A stretch of 64,000 nucleotides of DNA from Serinus canaria (Eukaryota; Chordata; Aves; Passeriformes; Fringillidae). Below the pieces are notes generated by a model, which saw nothing but the letters and a program-made list of their open reading frames with translations, made no database searches and was not told the origin of the DNA. Numbering within the stretch: position 1 is the first letter of the stretch; every line of letters starts with the position of its first letter. The stretch spans positions 11,130,015 to 11,194,014 of the forward strand of contig NC_066331.1 in assembly GCF_022539315.1 (NCBI RefSeq). The letters are read 5' to 3'. Positions 9,176 through 19,926 of the stretch are shown in pieces. The translations under genes and the position numbers were made by a program.

Positions 9176-9512
9176 CCAGCTCTGGATCCATCCTCTGCTC
9201 CCACCCCACAGGTCCTGGCTGAGCTCTGGATCCATGCTCTGCTCCCACCCCACGGCTGAGCTCTGGATCCATGCTCTGCTCCCCCCACAGGTCCTGGCTG
9301 AGCTCTGGATCCATCCTCTGCTCCCACCCCACAGGTGCTGGCTGAGCTCTGGATCCATGCTCTGCTCCCCCCACAGGTCCTGGCTGAGCTCTGGATCCAT
9401 GCTCTGCTCCCCTCACAGGTCCTGGCTGAGCTCTGGATCCATCCTCTGCTCCCCCCACAGGTGCTGGCTGAGCTCTGGATCCATGCTCTGCTCCCACCCC
9501 ACCGCCCAGGCT
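9176..9512. repeat. 37-44-bp minisatellite, 8 copies
   Basis: GCTCTGGATCCAT recurs at 9179, 9223, 9260, 9302, 9346, 9388, 9430 and 9472. Units are 42 or 44 bp (one of 37 bp), differing by two C in the C-run before CACAGGT and by alternating CATGCTC/CATCCTC. The long minus-strand open frame over 8743-9765 and those at 8813-9400 and 9147-9497 are produced by this array. Confidence 0.95.
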
Positions 9513-11190
9513 GTCCCTGCCTCTCCAGCCTCCCTAAGCTCCCAGCATTAACAAGGCACTTCCCCCTGGCTGATGAAAGGATAAAAGCTCCGTGTTGTCC
9601 CTGGTTTATTTGCTTCCTGGGGGATAATTCAATACATTTAGCTTTCCCCAAGGGTGAGCTCTCCTGGGGGAATCTTTGGCTGGCACTTTGCAGGATGGTT
9701 TTATTACTCCTCTGCAGGCACTGGGTGGGGAGAGGCTTTATTTTAAAGTCCTTTAACTGCTTCATTACAGTCTTTGTCGGTCCTGTCTCCTTTCATATCC
9801 ACTTTTTCAGCTTTCATTTCCCAGGGCTCCCTCTTATCTGCCCTTGTAAAAAAAAAAATTAAAAAAGGAAAATCAAACCTCAAAGCTCTGTCCCTGGGCT
9901 GCTTTCAAGAGAAAGGCCCCTGCCCCTTTTCAAATCTCTTTTGGGAGGAATAGATCCCAGCCCGGCGTGCGCCACAGCCCCCAGGAAAGCTTTGAAGTAA
10001 ATTAAACCAAATTAGTGTCTATGATATAGATGAGCAGAGGAGCCCTGCTGTGTCCCTGGCCTGGCCCTGGTGCAATCTTTAACCCCTGTCCCTGCTCCCC
10101 ATGCCTCTAATTGACTGTGAAGCACCTGGGGGTGACTTGGGGGGCTCCCATCTGCGCCGTGTAGGGCAGGATCCCCACTCCGAGGGGATGGGGCGGTTAA
10201 TGGGCTGAGCACGGCCAGGATAATGAATTACCTCCCACCTCTCCTTCCTTGTGCTCAGTGTCCAATTCTGCTGCTTCTGCTCTCTTATTCCACCTTAATG
10301 AGAGCCCCCCAGATCCCTGAGCCATCCCAGCCCTGCCCCAGAGCTCAGGGTTATCCCAGCCGTGCCCCTGAGCCATCCCAGCTCTGCCCCTGAGCCCCGG
10401 CTGTGCTGGGGGAGCTGGAGCTGCTCCTGACCCCGGCTTAGCCCAGGAGTAGGTGGGGCAGGAGGCTCCTGAGCCTGGCACTGACAGCCCAGCAGGGTGG
10501 GCTTTCCCTGTGTCCCCAGGCTGTGACAGACCCAGGGGAGCTTTCCCTGTGTCCCCAGGCTGTGACAGCCCTGTAAGGTGGGCCACTCCTTGGGGGGAGG
10601 TTCCCAGCCCCCCGACACTGTGACAGCTCCTCGGAGGGGTTCTCAAAGGCTCTCCCAGTCCTGCAGGGCCAGGCTGCCTTTGGGACTGAGCTGTGCTGCC
10701 GTTTATTTGGTCAGGACAGGTCGTGGTGGGGTTTTTGGGTGTCTGAGGGGGATTTGAGGGTCCTCTGGCCCTGTTGGGCTGGGAAAGCAGCACGTGGTGG
10801 CCTTGAAGGTTGGGGAGGCTCAAGGGAAGCCCAGGGATATTTGCGTATGCAAATTCACCTGTGAAATAAATGATTTATGCTTTTCTCCCCTGTCCCGAGG
10901 GCCTGCCCATATCCCCCCAACAGTTGGGGTTCACCAACCCACAGCAGGGTCACCTGCTCCTCTTCCTGAGGGGTCTCAGGGCAACCCTTGGGGACCCCCT
11001 GGGACAGCTGTCACAGTGCTGGAACATCTTCATGCGGTGGCAGCAGTGTCCAGAGGGCTTTGGGCTCAGCTGGTGGCACCAGCTGCGTCCCCTGGCACGG
11101 AGGGACAGCAGGGCTGGGCTTGGCAGGGCAGGGAACAGGAGTATGAAATTCGCTGGTCACACTGCAGGGCTGCCTGACAACGGCCTGCTC
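9513..11190. other. Unique intergenic DNA
   Basis: I see no gene, transposon or large array here. About 9550-9860 is AT-rich and contains a short A-run with AATTAAAAAAGG near 9850. About 10300-10600 is GC-rich with imperfect local duplications (the words CTTTCCCTGTGTCCCCAGGC occur twice, at about 10503 and 10541). Open frames in both strands are short and resemble nothing known. Confidence 0.6.
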
Positions 11191-11199
11191 TGGGGAGGA

Positions 11200-11480
11200 T
11201 GTCCCCAGTGCCACGGCAGCCGGGCAGGGTCCCCTCGGGCTGTCCCGGAGCGGTTTCGGTCCCGCAGGCGCTCGCTCGCACCGGGGCTGCATATTTCATC
11301 AGCGTGCCCAGAAATAAATCAGGGCCGAATGAAATCGTGCAGCGCGGAGCGGAGAGGGCAGCGGAGCGAGCCCCGAGCCCAGAGCCGGGCAGGAGGGGGC
11401 GGTAGGGCCCCGCACAGCCGGGCCGGGGCTCCGGGAGCCGCGGCGGGAGCGCAGAGCCCGGGCTGGTCCCGCAGCCCCGA
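11200..11480. promoter_or_regulatory. CpG island, second in the gene-poor interval
   Basis: CpG-dense sequence (CCGGAGCGGTTTCGGTCCCG, GCGCGGAGCGGAGAGGGCAG, GGGGGCGGTAGGGCC) surrounds a short AT-rich core at 11290-11335 (GCATATTTCATCAGCGTGCC, GAAATAAATCAGGGCCGAAT). A CpG shell with an AT-rich core is typical of conserved developmental regulatory elements. No coding exon is visible. The 332-residue + strand frame at 10870-11868 has no family features. Confidence 0.45.
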
Positions 11481-13840
11481 CGGGACAGCGGGGACAGCAG
11501 AGCCAGCCTGGGGCAGCCAGAGGCCAAGTCATCCCTGCACTGAACCAGCCCCCACAGCACCCTCCTCCTCTTCTTCCCGGGGCCGAATAAAGCCAAACCC
11601 GGGCGTTTGGTTTTGCTTAGTCCGTGTAAGGATCCCCAGGCAGGAGCATTTTTACTTTATAGCAGCAGCTTTGTGGCTGAGGATTCTCTTCAACGCAGAG
11701 CAGCTCAGACTGTGCTCAGCCTGGCCAGCACAGGCTGTGGGGTGGGTTTTTGGGGTGACCTGGCTCATTTGCAGGGTGGAGTCGTGTCCTACCAGAGCCT
11801 GGTGCTCAGCCCTTGCTGGGACTCTGTGGGAGCTTGCACAGATTTCATCCAGTCCTGGACTCCTCTGAAGGATGCCTGGGAAAATCCAGCAGTGCCATGG
11901 TGGGGTCTGATCCAGGGCAGATGGAAGAGCCAGGAAATCTCTATGAAGGCAAAGGGTGTCACCAGCCAAGGTGTGCAGTGGGTGAAAGGATTTTGGGCAG
12001 GGCAGGTGATCCTGGCTCCAGGTCACACAGGGGGGGAATCTTGGAACATCAGGTGGGAGACTCCCCTGCAGGGAAAACCTGGATTTGTACCTAGGAAATG
12101 CAAGGAGAGACCTTTTAGCTGTGAATCAGAGCAGCAAAAGAAATTTCTCCTTGCTGAGGGTGGTGGGAGGAATTATTGGTGGTTTTAAGTGGTCTTAGTG
12201 AATTCTTCAAGTTCTCAGAGCAAAGAGACATGAGGGGACGAAGCAAATGACAAGAATAAACCCGACTGGCATCTTCCCAGGGATTTGCAGGATTTCCTGG
12301 TGTGCCAGGGTCATCAGCCCCTTCTGGCCTTGGCTTTGAGCTTCACAGAGGTGGGCAGTGCCCTCAATGAGCACCCTGCTGCTCTGCCCAAACCCTCTCA
12401 TCCCTCCAAGACAGGCTGAGCTCTCCCAGTCTAACTGGGACCAGCACCCAGGGGCGGGCATTCCGCCAGAACTGAGGCAGAGCTGCAGCCCCCAGGGCAG
12501 CAGGATCCCTCTGCCTGCTGCATCCCCCAGTGCCCCCACCAAGGCTGGAGTGACACTTCCCCTGCTGCCTCCTGGGGTGGCTGGAGCCCAGCAGTGCCCT
12601 CCAAACCTGCCCAGGGGAGCTGGGGCACTGGGGAGAAGGGGTGGGGATCCCCAAGTGCTTAAATATTCCAATCACCCCATCTTCTGGGAGATAATACTTT
12701 TAATTTTCACCACACAAAGAATATGTCTTGGACCAGAAGGGGTTTGCCTAATTCATCATGCTTGCTCTGCACACAATACCAGGGCTGACAAGCAGAACAT
12801 TTTAAAATGAGAGAAGTGGACATAATTAATGCTCATGAATTGCAAACGCTTCTTTATTAAAGGGCTTTTGCTTGCCCCGGGACCATCTGCTTCATATCAT
12901 TGGGCTGGGGTCCTCAGGCTATAATAACTTGCAGCTTTAATAATTTTACCTCTTAATTAAAACTCATCTCACAGCGCAGGAGCACAGACATGTTCCAAGC
13001 CCAAATCTGATTTCTAACAGGGCAGACTTTGAGGGATGGGTAATAGAATTTGCATTTTTCCTTTGCTGGGTGGAGCTGCTGCCCAGAGAGGAGCACAGCC
13101 CCGGGGTCCTGCACGGTGGGGTGAGGGGCTGGAGGCTCAGGAGCCATGCTCCTGCCGGGGTGGCCACGGACCCAGGGCCCAGGTGGAGAGCAGAGGGGTC
13201 CCTGCTGCCCTCCCAGCCCTCCAGGGCATGGCTGGGGCTGGCCTGGCTGCACCCCTGGCTGGGGCATGGGCACCATGGGGACAGCTCCTGCCTCAGCACT
13301 GGGAGGCTGATGGCAGCCTCCCCCTGCAAGGGCATCCCGAAGCTGTGCTCCAGAGCTGAGCTGGTGAAGCCCAGGGCTGCAGGGAGGGTGGGCCCAGGCT
13401 TGGCCTGGTGCCCCTGGAGCCTTGGGGCGCCCCAGGCAGTGGAGCCCAAACCTTTCCAAAGCTGCCACCATCTGCAGCTGCTGTCCCCACAGATCCAGGT
13501 GACCTCTGGGGGGCTGTGCTCCATGGGGGTGGGATGAGCTGACAGCCCATGAAATACGGTGGATTAATTCCCACTTCATTGTGCCAGACACGAGGCCAAA
13601 GGTCGAGGTCCATTAAGAAAACTGGGTATGAATTAACGCCCTGCACTTCACACACTGAGCTCTTCTTACCGACAGAACTTTTCATTGGAACTGTTTTAAT
13701 TATTTATGTGTTAATTGAGTGCTGTAGAACTTGATTCAGTGAAGGTGCATTAAGGAGGAAGAGTTTGGGTTTTGAATGACACTTTGTTTGTCCAAACTGA
13801 AAAATCAGTGAATAACCTAAGAACCACAGAAACATCTTGA
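11481..13840. other. Unique intergenic DNA with an AT-rich block
   Basis: No gene is supported. About 12660-12970 is AT-rich and unique, with TTAATTAAAACTC, CTTTAATAATTTTACC and ATAATTAATGCTCATGAATT. These homeodomain-like words and the sharp base-composition change make it a candidate conserved non-coding element. A similar shorter stretch lies at about 13545-13735. The rest is GC-rich with no repeat family recognised. Confidence 0.4.
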
Positions 13841-13996
13841 TCCTCTCCTCTCCTCTCCTCTCCTGTCTTCATCTCCGCACTCTCCGAGCCGCTCCGCTCT
13901 CATCTCCCGCTCCTCTCCTCTCCTCTCCTTCCTCTCTCCTCTCATCTCCTCTCCTCTCCTCTCCTCTCCTCTCCTCTCCTCTCCTCTCCTCTCCTC
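13841..13996. repeat. (TCTCC)n pentanucleotide microsatellite
   Basis: A nearly pure pyrimidine tract on the + strand is built from TCCTC units. It is interrupted at about 13866-13910 by less regular sequence and perfect at about 13940-13995. Its polypurine/polypyrimidine mirror symmetry can form triplex (H-DNA). It abuts a 27-bp array. Confidence 0.95.
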
Positions 13997-14127
13997 GGGC
14001 AGGGTTTGCTCTGGGATAACCATGGGCAGGGTTTGGTTTGGGATAACCACGGGCAGGGTTTGTTCCTGCAGAGCCACGGGCAGGGTTTGCTCTGGGATAA
14101 CCACGGGCAGGGTTTGCTCCTGCAGAG
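13997..14127. repeat. 27-bp minisatellite, about 4.8 copies
   Basis: GGGCAGGGTTTG starts at 13997, 14024, 14051, 14078 and 14105, exactly 27 bp apart. Two unit types occur, one continuing CTCTGGGATAACCAC and one TTCCTGCAGAGCCAC. They do not alternate strictly: the first three units share the GGGATAACC type or a variant before the second type appears. Confidence 0.93.
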
Positions 14128-14892
14128 CTGCTGTCCATCCTGCTGAGTGCTCCCAGAGCAGGAAAGGGCTGCAAACACTCGGCATCTGCAGCAGAGCCAG
14201 GGCACCACAACCGAGTCGTGTCTTCCCTTTATGTTCTTGGAAGTTCTGAGAAAAACATTTATTTTAGTCGTTGCGACAGTTTCCTTTTGTTTTTGCTTTG
14301 CTGACCGAAGCAGCTGCTTTTCAAAAACGTTTTAAAGAGCAGCCTTCTGGTTTTGGTTACAGAAAACAAAACAAACAGCTGCTTTTCTGTAACCAACATT
14401 TACTTTAATGAAAATTCTTGCTTTTAATGAAAATTGGAACAAATGATTGATCATAGTTTTGTTGGTTTTTTTTTTTCCTGCAAAAATTGTAATTTCCAGT
14501 GACACGTCTCCAGCCAAATTTCCATTTGGATGGGGAGTGCACAGCCATCTCTGCTGCTGAGTTTCTGCCTGTATGGGCTCACCCAGCAATGAGGAGATGT
14601 CTCTGTGGGTCCCTGAGGGTACAAGGGTGCAAGGAACAGCCCAGGGTAGCCCCAGCTCCTGCCGGCTCTGGTTCAGACTCTTGGAGCACAGCTGGGCCAG
14701 GAGAGCACTTGCGGAGAGGAGCTGTGACTGTGCTGAACCAGGCTCACTCAGTCATAATCAATCACTGTCCCTTGAAGGGAATCCCCCTTGAAAGGGCTGG
14801 ACACAAACCTGTTCTCCTTGCAGCACTCGTAGTGCTCGCTCCCTTGGCCGGAGGCACGGGAGCAGAACTCCTGGCAGCTGCCTTCTCCTGCA
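14128..14892. other. Unique intergenic DNA
   Basis: Positions 14230-14500 are AT-rich and contain T-runs (about 14465-14477) and related words AGCAGCTGCTTTT and ACAGCTGCTTTTCTG (14308 and 14376). No gene or transposon is recognised. Confidence 0.5.
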
Positions 14893-15235
14893 GCTGGGCA
14901 GGGCAGGCTGGGCAGGGCAGGCTGGACAGGGCTGGCTGGGCAGGGCAGGCTGGGCAGGGCTGGCTGGGCAGGGCTGGCTGGGCAGGGCAGGCTGGGCAGG
15001 GCAGGCTGGGCAGGGCTGGCTGGGCAGGGCTGGCTGGGCAGGGCAGGCTGGGCAGGGCTGACTGGGCAGGGCAGGCTGGGCAGGGCAGGCTGGGCAGGCT
15101 GGCTGGGCAGGGCAGGCTAGCTGGGCTGGCTGGGCAGGGCAGGCTGGGCAGGGCAGGCTGGGCAGGGCTGGCTGGGCAGGGCAGGGCAGGCTGGGCAGGG
15201 CTGGCTGGGCAGGGCTGGCTGGGCAGGGCTGGCCC
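14893..15235. repeat. 14-bp minisatellite, about 24 copies
   Basis: Tandem CTGGGCAGGGCTGG and CTGGGCAGGGCAGG units are 14 bp long, with occasional shortened copies near 15085-15130. The array is G-rich on the + strand and could fold into G-quadruplexes. It generates Pro/Cys/Ala-rich frames on the minus strand and Gly/Trp/Ala-rich frames on the plus strand (14499-15392), which are not genes. Confidence 0.95.
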
Positions 15236-16828
15236 CACAAACTGTTGGTGTTGTGTCTCTCAGAACCTTCAGCCGTGCTCCAGGAGAAGGTTCCCATCCC
15301 CTCTGTGCATTTCCCTTCTGTGCTTCTCCCGCGCCCAGCGTCCTTCCATGGGTCCCTTGGACAAAACTGGGGCCCTGACACAAAATTCCTGACAAAAGAA
15401 CAAATTAGCAGGAAGAATATTGCCCATTCTGAGCTCCAGACCATGGCCAGAGTCTTTGGGCTTTTCATCTCCTCGGGGATGTCAACAGTGGGCATGGGAT
15501 GAACACCAGACACTCAGAACCCCTCGGGCCATTCAGATCTCCGGTGCTTTGTCTCCAGTGATGGTTCTGGACCCTCCGAGGGCTGTTGGGCAGGAGCCCT
15601 GATGCAATGGCAGGGGACACTCCTGTCCTGCTCTCACTGGGGCCGGGAGGGAGCAGCAGGCTCCCTGTGGGGGCTGCCTGGAAAGTCTGGAGCTGAAATC
15701 TTGAGTCTTCCCTCTGTCCCCTGGGGCCAGGGCCTGTCCTGCTGTCCCTGGGCTGGGGCCACCAGAGCCAGCCCAGGAGCTCAGACAGGGCTGAGGCACC
15801 TGCTGCCTCCCTTTGGGCACATCCAGGGACCCAGGGGCAGCCCCAGCCTCCCTGCACCTGTGCCAGGGCCTCTCCCCATCACAGGCATCCAGCAGAGGAT
15901 GGGAGGCACAGAGGAATTACAGGAGGCAAAGGAATCTTCCCATTTCTCTCCAAATGAGTTATTAATCATATCTCATTTACATATTCATTAACCCAAACAC
16001 ACACCATATTTTTATTAATGTGGCAAAGAAATAATTACAGGTGAAAAATGGGTTGTCTGTTTATTTCATACAAGGATCTCGTTCCTCATTTGCATGAGTT
16101 AAAAATCAATGTTTTTTTCTTGCCACACAAAAAAGAAAGGGCTGGGATTTGTTCCTCTTTCCATGTGTTCCAGCCCATGGAAAGAGGTGCTTGGATGAGC
16201 AGCTGGAATCAAAGCCTCTGCACTGGGGGGTTTCTGCCAGGGATGGGCTGGGACGGGGGGAGCAGTCTGGAGCAGGGGTTTTCCATCCAGGGCTGCCTCC
16301 TGTCCGGAGGGTTCCAGGAGGTGCCTTGGGAAGGCTCTGCAAACCAGCACAGAAATCCTCTCTGTGCACTTCCACTCAGGCCAGAGAAATGTGGGGAGCA
16401 GAACTAACAAATGAATATTCAAAGCTCTGAATTGATTATAAAGGGGAGCCATCCAATGCTCAATAGTTTATTTTATTCTCATGGAAGTGAGATGAAGTTT
16501 TGGGTTAAAATGCTTGAGGAGCTACAGGCCCAAGTCCTTCCCACTTCCCTCCCTGCAGTTTCATGATGAAAATTACTGGATTTCAATACATTTTCTGGTG
16601 AATCAGGCATGAGTCACTCAAAAGGGAAACTGGTTTTTCCATTGCCATTTCTTTGGTCCAGAAGGTTAAACTGGATTAAGCAAAATGATGTGGCAGAGAA
16701 AAAATACATAGTTGATTAAAATCTTGAATTATGGGTTCCTGTGGGTGAGTCGTGGTGTTGGGACCACTCTGGGAATGAGGGGAGCTCCCCTTGCAGCCCC
16801 AGCAGGGCTGTGTTACACGGACACCAAC
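15236..16828. other. Unique DNA with a short CR1 remnant and an AT-rich block
   Basis: About 15822-15890 resembles minus-strand CR1 (CATCCAGGGACCCAGGGGCA, then CCTGTGCCAGGGCCTC). About 15940-16060 is AT-rich unique sequence (GAGTTATTAATCATATCTC, TTTTTATTAATGTGGC, AAATAATTACAGG) that could be a conserved non-coding element. A second AT-rich region is at 16430-16740. No gene is recognised. Confidence 0.45.
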
Positions 16829-17108
16829 TCCTTTCTCCAGAGCACACACCTCTTACAGGTGTGTGTCATTCCTTTCCCCAGAGCACACACCTCTTACAGA
16901 TGAGTGTCATTCCTTTCTCCAGAGCACACACCTCTTACAGACGTGTGTAATTCCTTTCTCCAGAGCACACACCTCTTACAGATGAGTGTCATTCCTTTCT
17001 CCAGAGCACACACCTCTTACAGGTGTGTGTCATTCCTTTCTCCAGAGCACACACCTCTTACAGATGTGTGTCATTCCTTTCCCCAGAGCACACACCTCTT
17101 ACACAGCT
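16829..17108. repeat. 41-bp minisatellite, 7 copies
   Basis: AGAGCACACACCTCTTACA starts at 16839, 16880, 16921, 16962, 17003, 17044 and 17085, exactly 41 bp apart. Copies differ at a few sites (GATGAG/GGTGTG/GACGTG after TTACA; TCTCC/CCCCC before AGAGC). A period that is not a multiple of three gives the same peptide in all three frames. Confidence 0.96.
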
Positions 17109-17324
17109 CTAGCAAAGCTGCTCTGGATCTCAGGGCTCAAATGTAATAATTTCAGCACAGCTGCCTTCCTGCAGCTGGGACCAGCAGATGCCAACCCTGC
17201 ACCAAGCACAAACCCACAGGAACATCATCCCAGTGGGACCTGCTGGAAACCAGTGGGCATTGCTGTTCTCATTTCCAAAGGGGAAACTGAGGCAAGACTT
17301 TGAATGCCCCAGAGCAGCCTGGGG

Positions 17325-17395
17325 TTCAAATGAAGTGATCTTTGAGGTCCCTTCCAGCCCCACCCAGCCCATCCCAGATCCTGTGATTCTCCCTG
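17325..17395 (+). mobile_element. CR1 3' end fragment
   Basis: AAGTGATCTTTGAGGTCCCT followed by TCCAGCCCCACCCAGCCCAT and ending GATCCTGTGATTCTCC matches the plus-strand CR1 3' terminus (GATCTTTAAGGTCCCTTCCAACCC...ATTCTATGATTC). Only the terminal part remains, with moderate divergence. Confidence 0.85.
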
Positions 17396-18340
17396 GAGGG
17401 CAGGATGGGTGCTGGTGTGCCCACATAGGAGCAGCTCAGCTGTGCCAGGCTGCACCCAGCTGCTGCCACCACCACCAAGGCAGGTGCTGGCACTGTGACC
17501 CCAAGGCCTTTCCAGGACTGGATTTCTCTGCCTTTCTTCTGGCCAATCCACCAATCCTGGCACAGGCAATCACCTTCTTTATAAAGCTTGTGGTTACTGG
17601 GCTGCCTGGATTCCAAAGCTTCCCCGAGCTTCCCTCCAAGGTGCCACCTCTGCCTCGGGACCCGAGCACCTGCTCTGGGCAGGATCAGACCCCATCCCTG
17701 CAGCCCTGTGCAAGCAGTGCCTTCGCAGCCCAGCTCCAGGAGCGTGCCTGTGCTGGATTTGCTCCCGAGCCGTTCCCAGAGATTTATCAGCAGTGAAGCC
17801 AGGGCAGCCAGTTTGCATCAACTCCATCTCTGCATCCTGGTCAGCCCTGCTGCACCCGAGCCTTCTCCCCCTGACCACTGCACCCAAGCATTCCTTGCCT
17901 CCTTTGCTTCCATCAGTGCTCTCCTTCTCTCCCAAGCCCTCGAACACCCTGGACTGCGAGGAGCTGTGGTGGCACAAGAACACCTCCCTGCCGAGGGAAA
18001 ATGTTGATGCTTCTGTGTCATCCTGGAGCACATCTGGGATCCCAGGGGCCCAAATACCAGCCCTGCCCAGGCCAGGGGAAGCAGGAGGAAGAAAAATAAA
18101 TGTGATGACAGTTGGGCTCCTGCAAATGAGTCATGGTCTGAAAGAAGCCAGAATAAGCATCTCGAACCTCAGCTGGAGCTGGGGAAGGAGGAACGTGCAG
18201 CGCTCACACCATGGGGGCAAAGGTCTGCAACATGAACAGCCCTGCTCAGAAAGGCAGATTTCCTGCCTAGAAATGCTCCAGGAAATACCTGGGCACTTGC
18301 TGCTCTGCTGTGTCCAACGCCTGTGTGTGGAGCAGGAGCA
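17396..18340. other. Unique intergenic DNA
   Basis: No gene, array or transposon was recognised. The sequence is of mixed base composition with low CpG. Overlapping open frames on both strands show no family features. Confidence 0.5.
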
Positions 18341-18686
18341 GGGAGAAGCAAGGGCTGCAGCAGAGCCCCTGCGGGAGCAGGGACAGGGCAGGGCTGCAGC
18401 AGAGCCCCTGCGGGAGCAGGGAGAGGGGCAGGGCTGCAGCAGAGCCCCTGCGGGAGCAGGGAGAGGGCAGGGCTGCAGCAGAGCCCCTGCGGGAGCAGGG
18501 AGAGGGCAGGGCTGCAGCAGAGCCCCTGCGGGAGCAGGGAGAGGGCAGGGCTGCAGCAGAGCCCCTGCGGGAGCAGGGAGAGGGCAGGGCTGCAGCAGTG
18601 CCCCTGCGGGAGCAGGGAGAGGGCAGGGCTGCAGCAGAGCCCCTGCGGGAGCAGGGAGAGGGCAGGGCTGCAGCAGAGCTCCTGCA
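18341..18686. repeat. 39-bp minisatellite, 9 copies
   Basis: GGGCTGCAGCAGAGCCCCTG starts at 18352, 18391, 18431, 18470, 18509, 18548, 18587, 18626 and 18665. Spacing is 39 bp, with one 40-bp unit caused by an extra G at about 18427. The extra base shifts frame, while the 39-bp period keeps all frames open. That explains the parallel repetitive frames of 100-300 residues on both strands at 17793-18961. Confidence 0.96.
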
Positions 18687-19402
18687 GCCCAACTCTGCAG
18701 GGCACAGCCTTGTCCAGGTGTGTGCTTGGCTCTGCAAGCCCTCACAGATCCAGCCTGAGCTGTCTTTCCTAAACCCAGTCTAACCCCATGCACAGAGAGC
18801 CTGAGCTTGGGCTCAGCTGCCTCCAGAGGGGCTGGAAGGGGCTGTGCACAGGGACTTACTGCTGATGGGCTCTGGGCTTCAGGACAGGCTGCTCCTGAAG
18901 GCAGGGGAATTTTGTCTCCATCTCCTTTGCAATGAAGAGTTAATTTGGGTCTGAACAGCACAGTTTGGGGTTTATTGTCCTCCTATGCCACCAAGCAATT
19001 CCCTGGGCTGCTCTTCCCAGCCTTTTAAGTGATTCCCTTCCATCTCCTTCCTGCACACCACGGGTCTCTGGGTGGTTTGTGCACTCTTGGCTGTGGTCAG
19101 GTCCCTGTGGCCCTCTCCACTCCTCCAGCATCTGCACTGGGTTCCAGTTAACTTCTGCTCCTCCAGAAACCTGGAAAACTTCTCTAGCAATGTCAGGAAG
19201 CTCCTGCAGCTGATATTTATTAAGGCTTTTGCTGCCTGTAAGAAATGTCAAAGCCAACCCAAGCAGTTGATGGGTCTGATCTGCTTTGCTCCCTGCTTTC
19301 TTGGCCAGCTTGAGATTTGGCTTGAAGGAATGAAATCTGGAATTCTCTTCTGAGCAGCAGCACAGTCAATCCCAGCTTCTGGCCAGAGACAAAATAAAGG
19401 CA
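18687..19402. other. Unique intergenic DNA
   Basis: No gene, array or transposon is recognised in this stretch. Confidence 0.5.
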
Positions 19403-19535
19403 GAGCAGGACCAGGGAGGAGAGCCAGGTGAGAATCTCACCTGAGCAGGACCAGGCAGGAGAGCCAGGTGAGAATCTCACCTGAGCAGGACCAGGCAGGA
19501 GAGCCAGGTGAGAATCTCACCTGAACCCCAGCTCA
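19403..19535. repeat. 40-bp tandem repeat with internal inverted repeat, about 3.3 copies
   Basis: GAGCAGGACCAGG starts at 19403, 19443 and 19483. Every unit contains AGGTGAGAATCTCACCT, a perfect 8-bp inverted repeat with a one-base centre, so the array carries three regularly spaced palindromes. Confidence 0.93.
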
Positions 19536-19865
19536 GGGTGGGGTTCAGGTGAGGGCTCCCTGTAAACCCCAGCAAGGGCAGGTGAGAGCCTTCATCCCTC
19601 TGCTCACCAGAGCAGGCTGCTCCTGGGCGAGTCCTGGGCTGCTTTTGGCTCCTGGGGAAGACAGAGCTGTGACTTTTGCAATCGGGAGCAGAGGGAAACG
19701 CTGACACTTTCCCACAGGCTGGAGCCAAGCAGTGCTAAGCTGTGAGGTCATGCTGGGAGATGCTTGTCCCATGAGCTCACTCGGGGATGGGGAGGGAGCA
19801 GGTGGCTCTGTCCCTCCTCCCAGCCCACCCTGAGCCCCCCTGGCAAAAACCACCAGAGTCCCAAG

Positions 19866-19926
19866 GAGGACAACATCCCAGGGAAAGGGGAGTGGGAGGA
19901 CAACATCCCAGGGAAAGGGGAGTGGG
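19866..19926. repeat. 30-bp direct duplication
   Basis: Two identical adjacent copies contain GAGGACAACATCCCAGGG followed by AAAGGGGAGTGG, at 19867 and 19897. Confidence 0.93.

Noticed and set aside
8743..9765. 340-residue open frame on the - strand, and shorter companions
   Set aside because: Its repetitive centre is the 37-44-bp minisatellite and the rest is translated CpG-island DNA. There is no family resemblance.
10870..11868. 332-residue + strand frame over the second CpG island
   Set aside because: It has low-complexity Gly/Ser/Arg-rich composition from CpG-rich DNA, with no splice or domain support.
14499..15513. Gly/Trp-rich and Pro/Cys-rich frames of up to 297 residues on both strands
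   Set aside because: They are translations of the 14-bp G-rich minisatellite.
17793..18961. Parallel frames of up to 321 residues on both strands
   Set aside because: The 39-bp array keeps every frame open.
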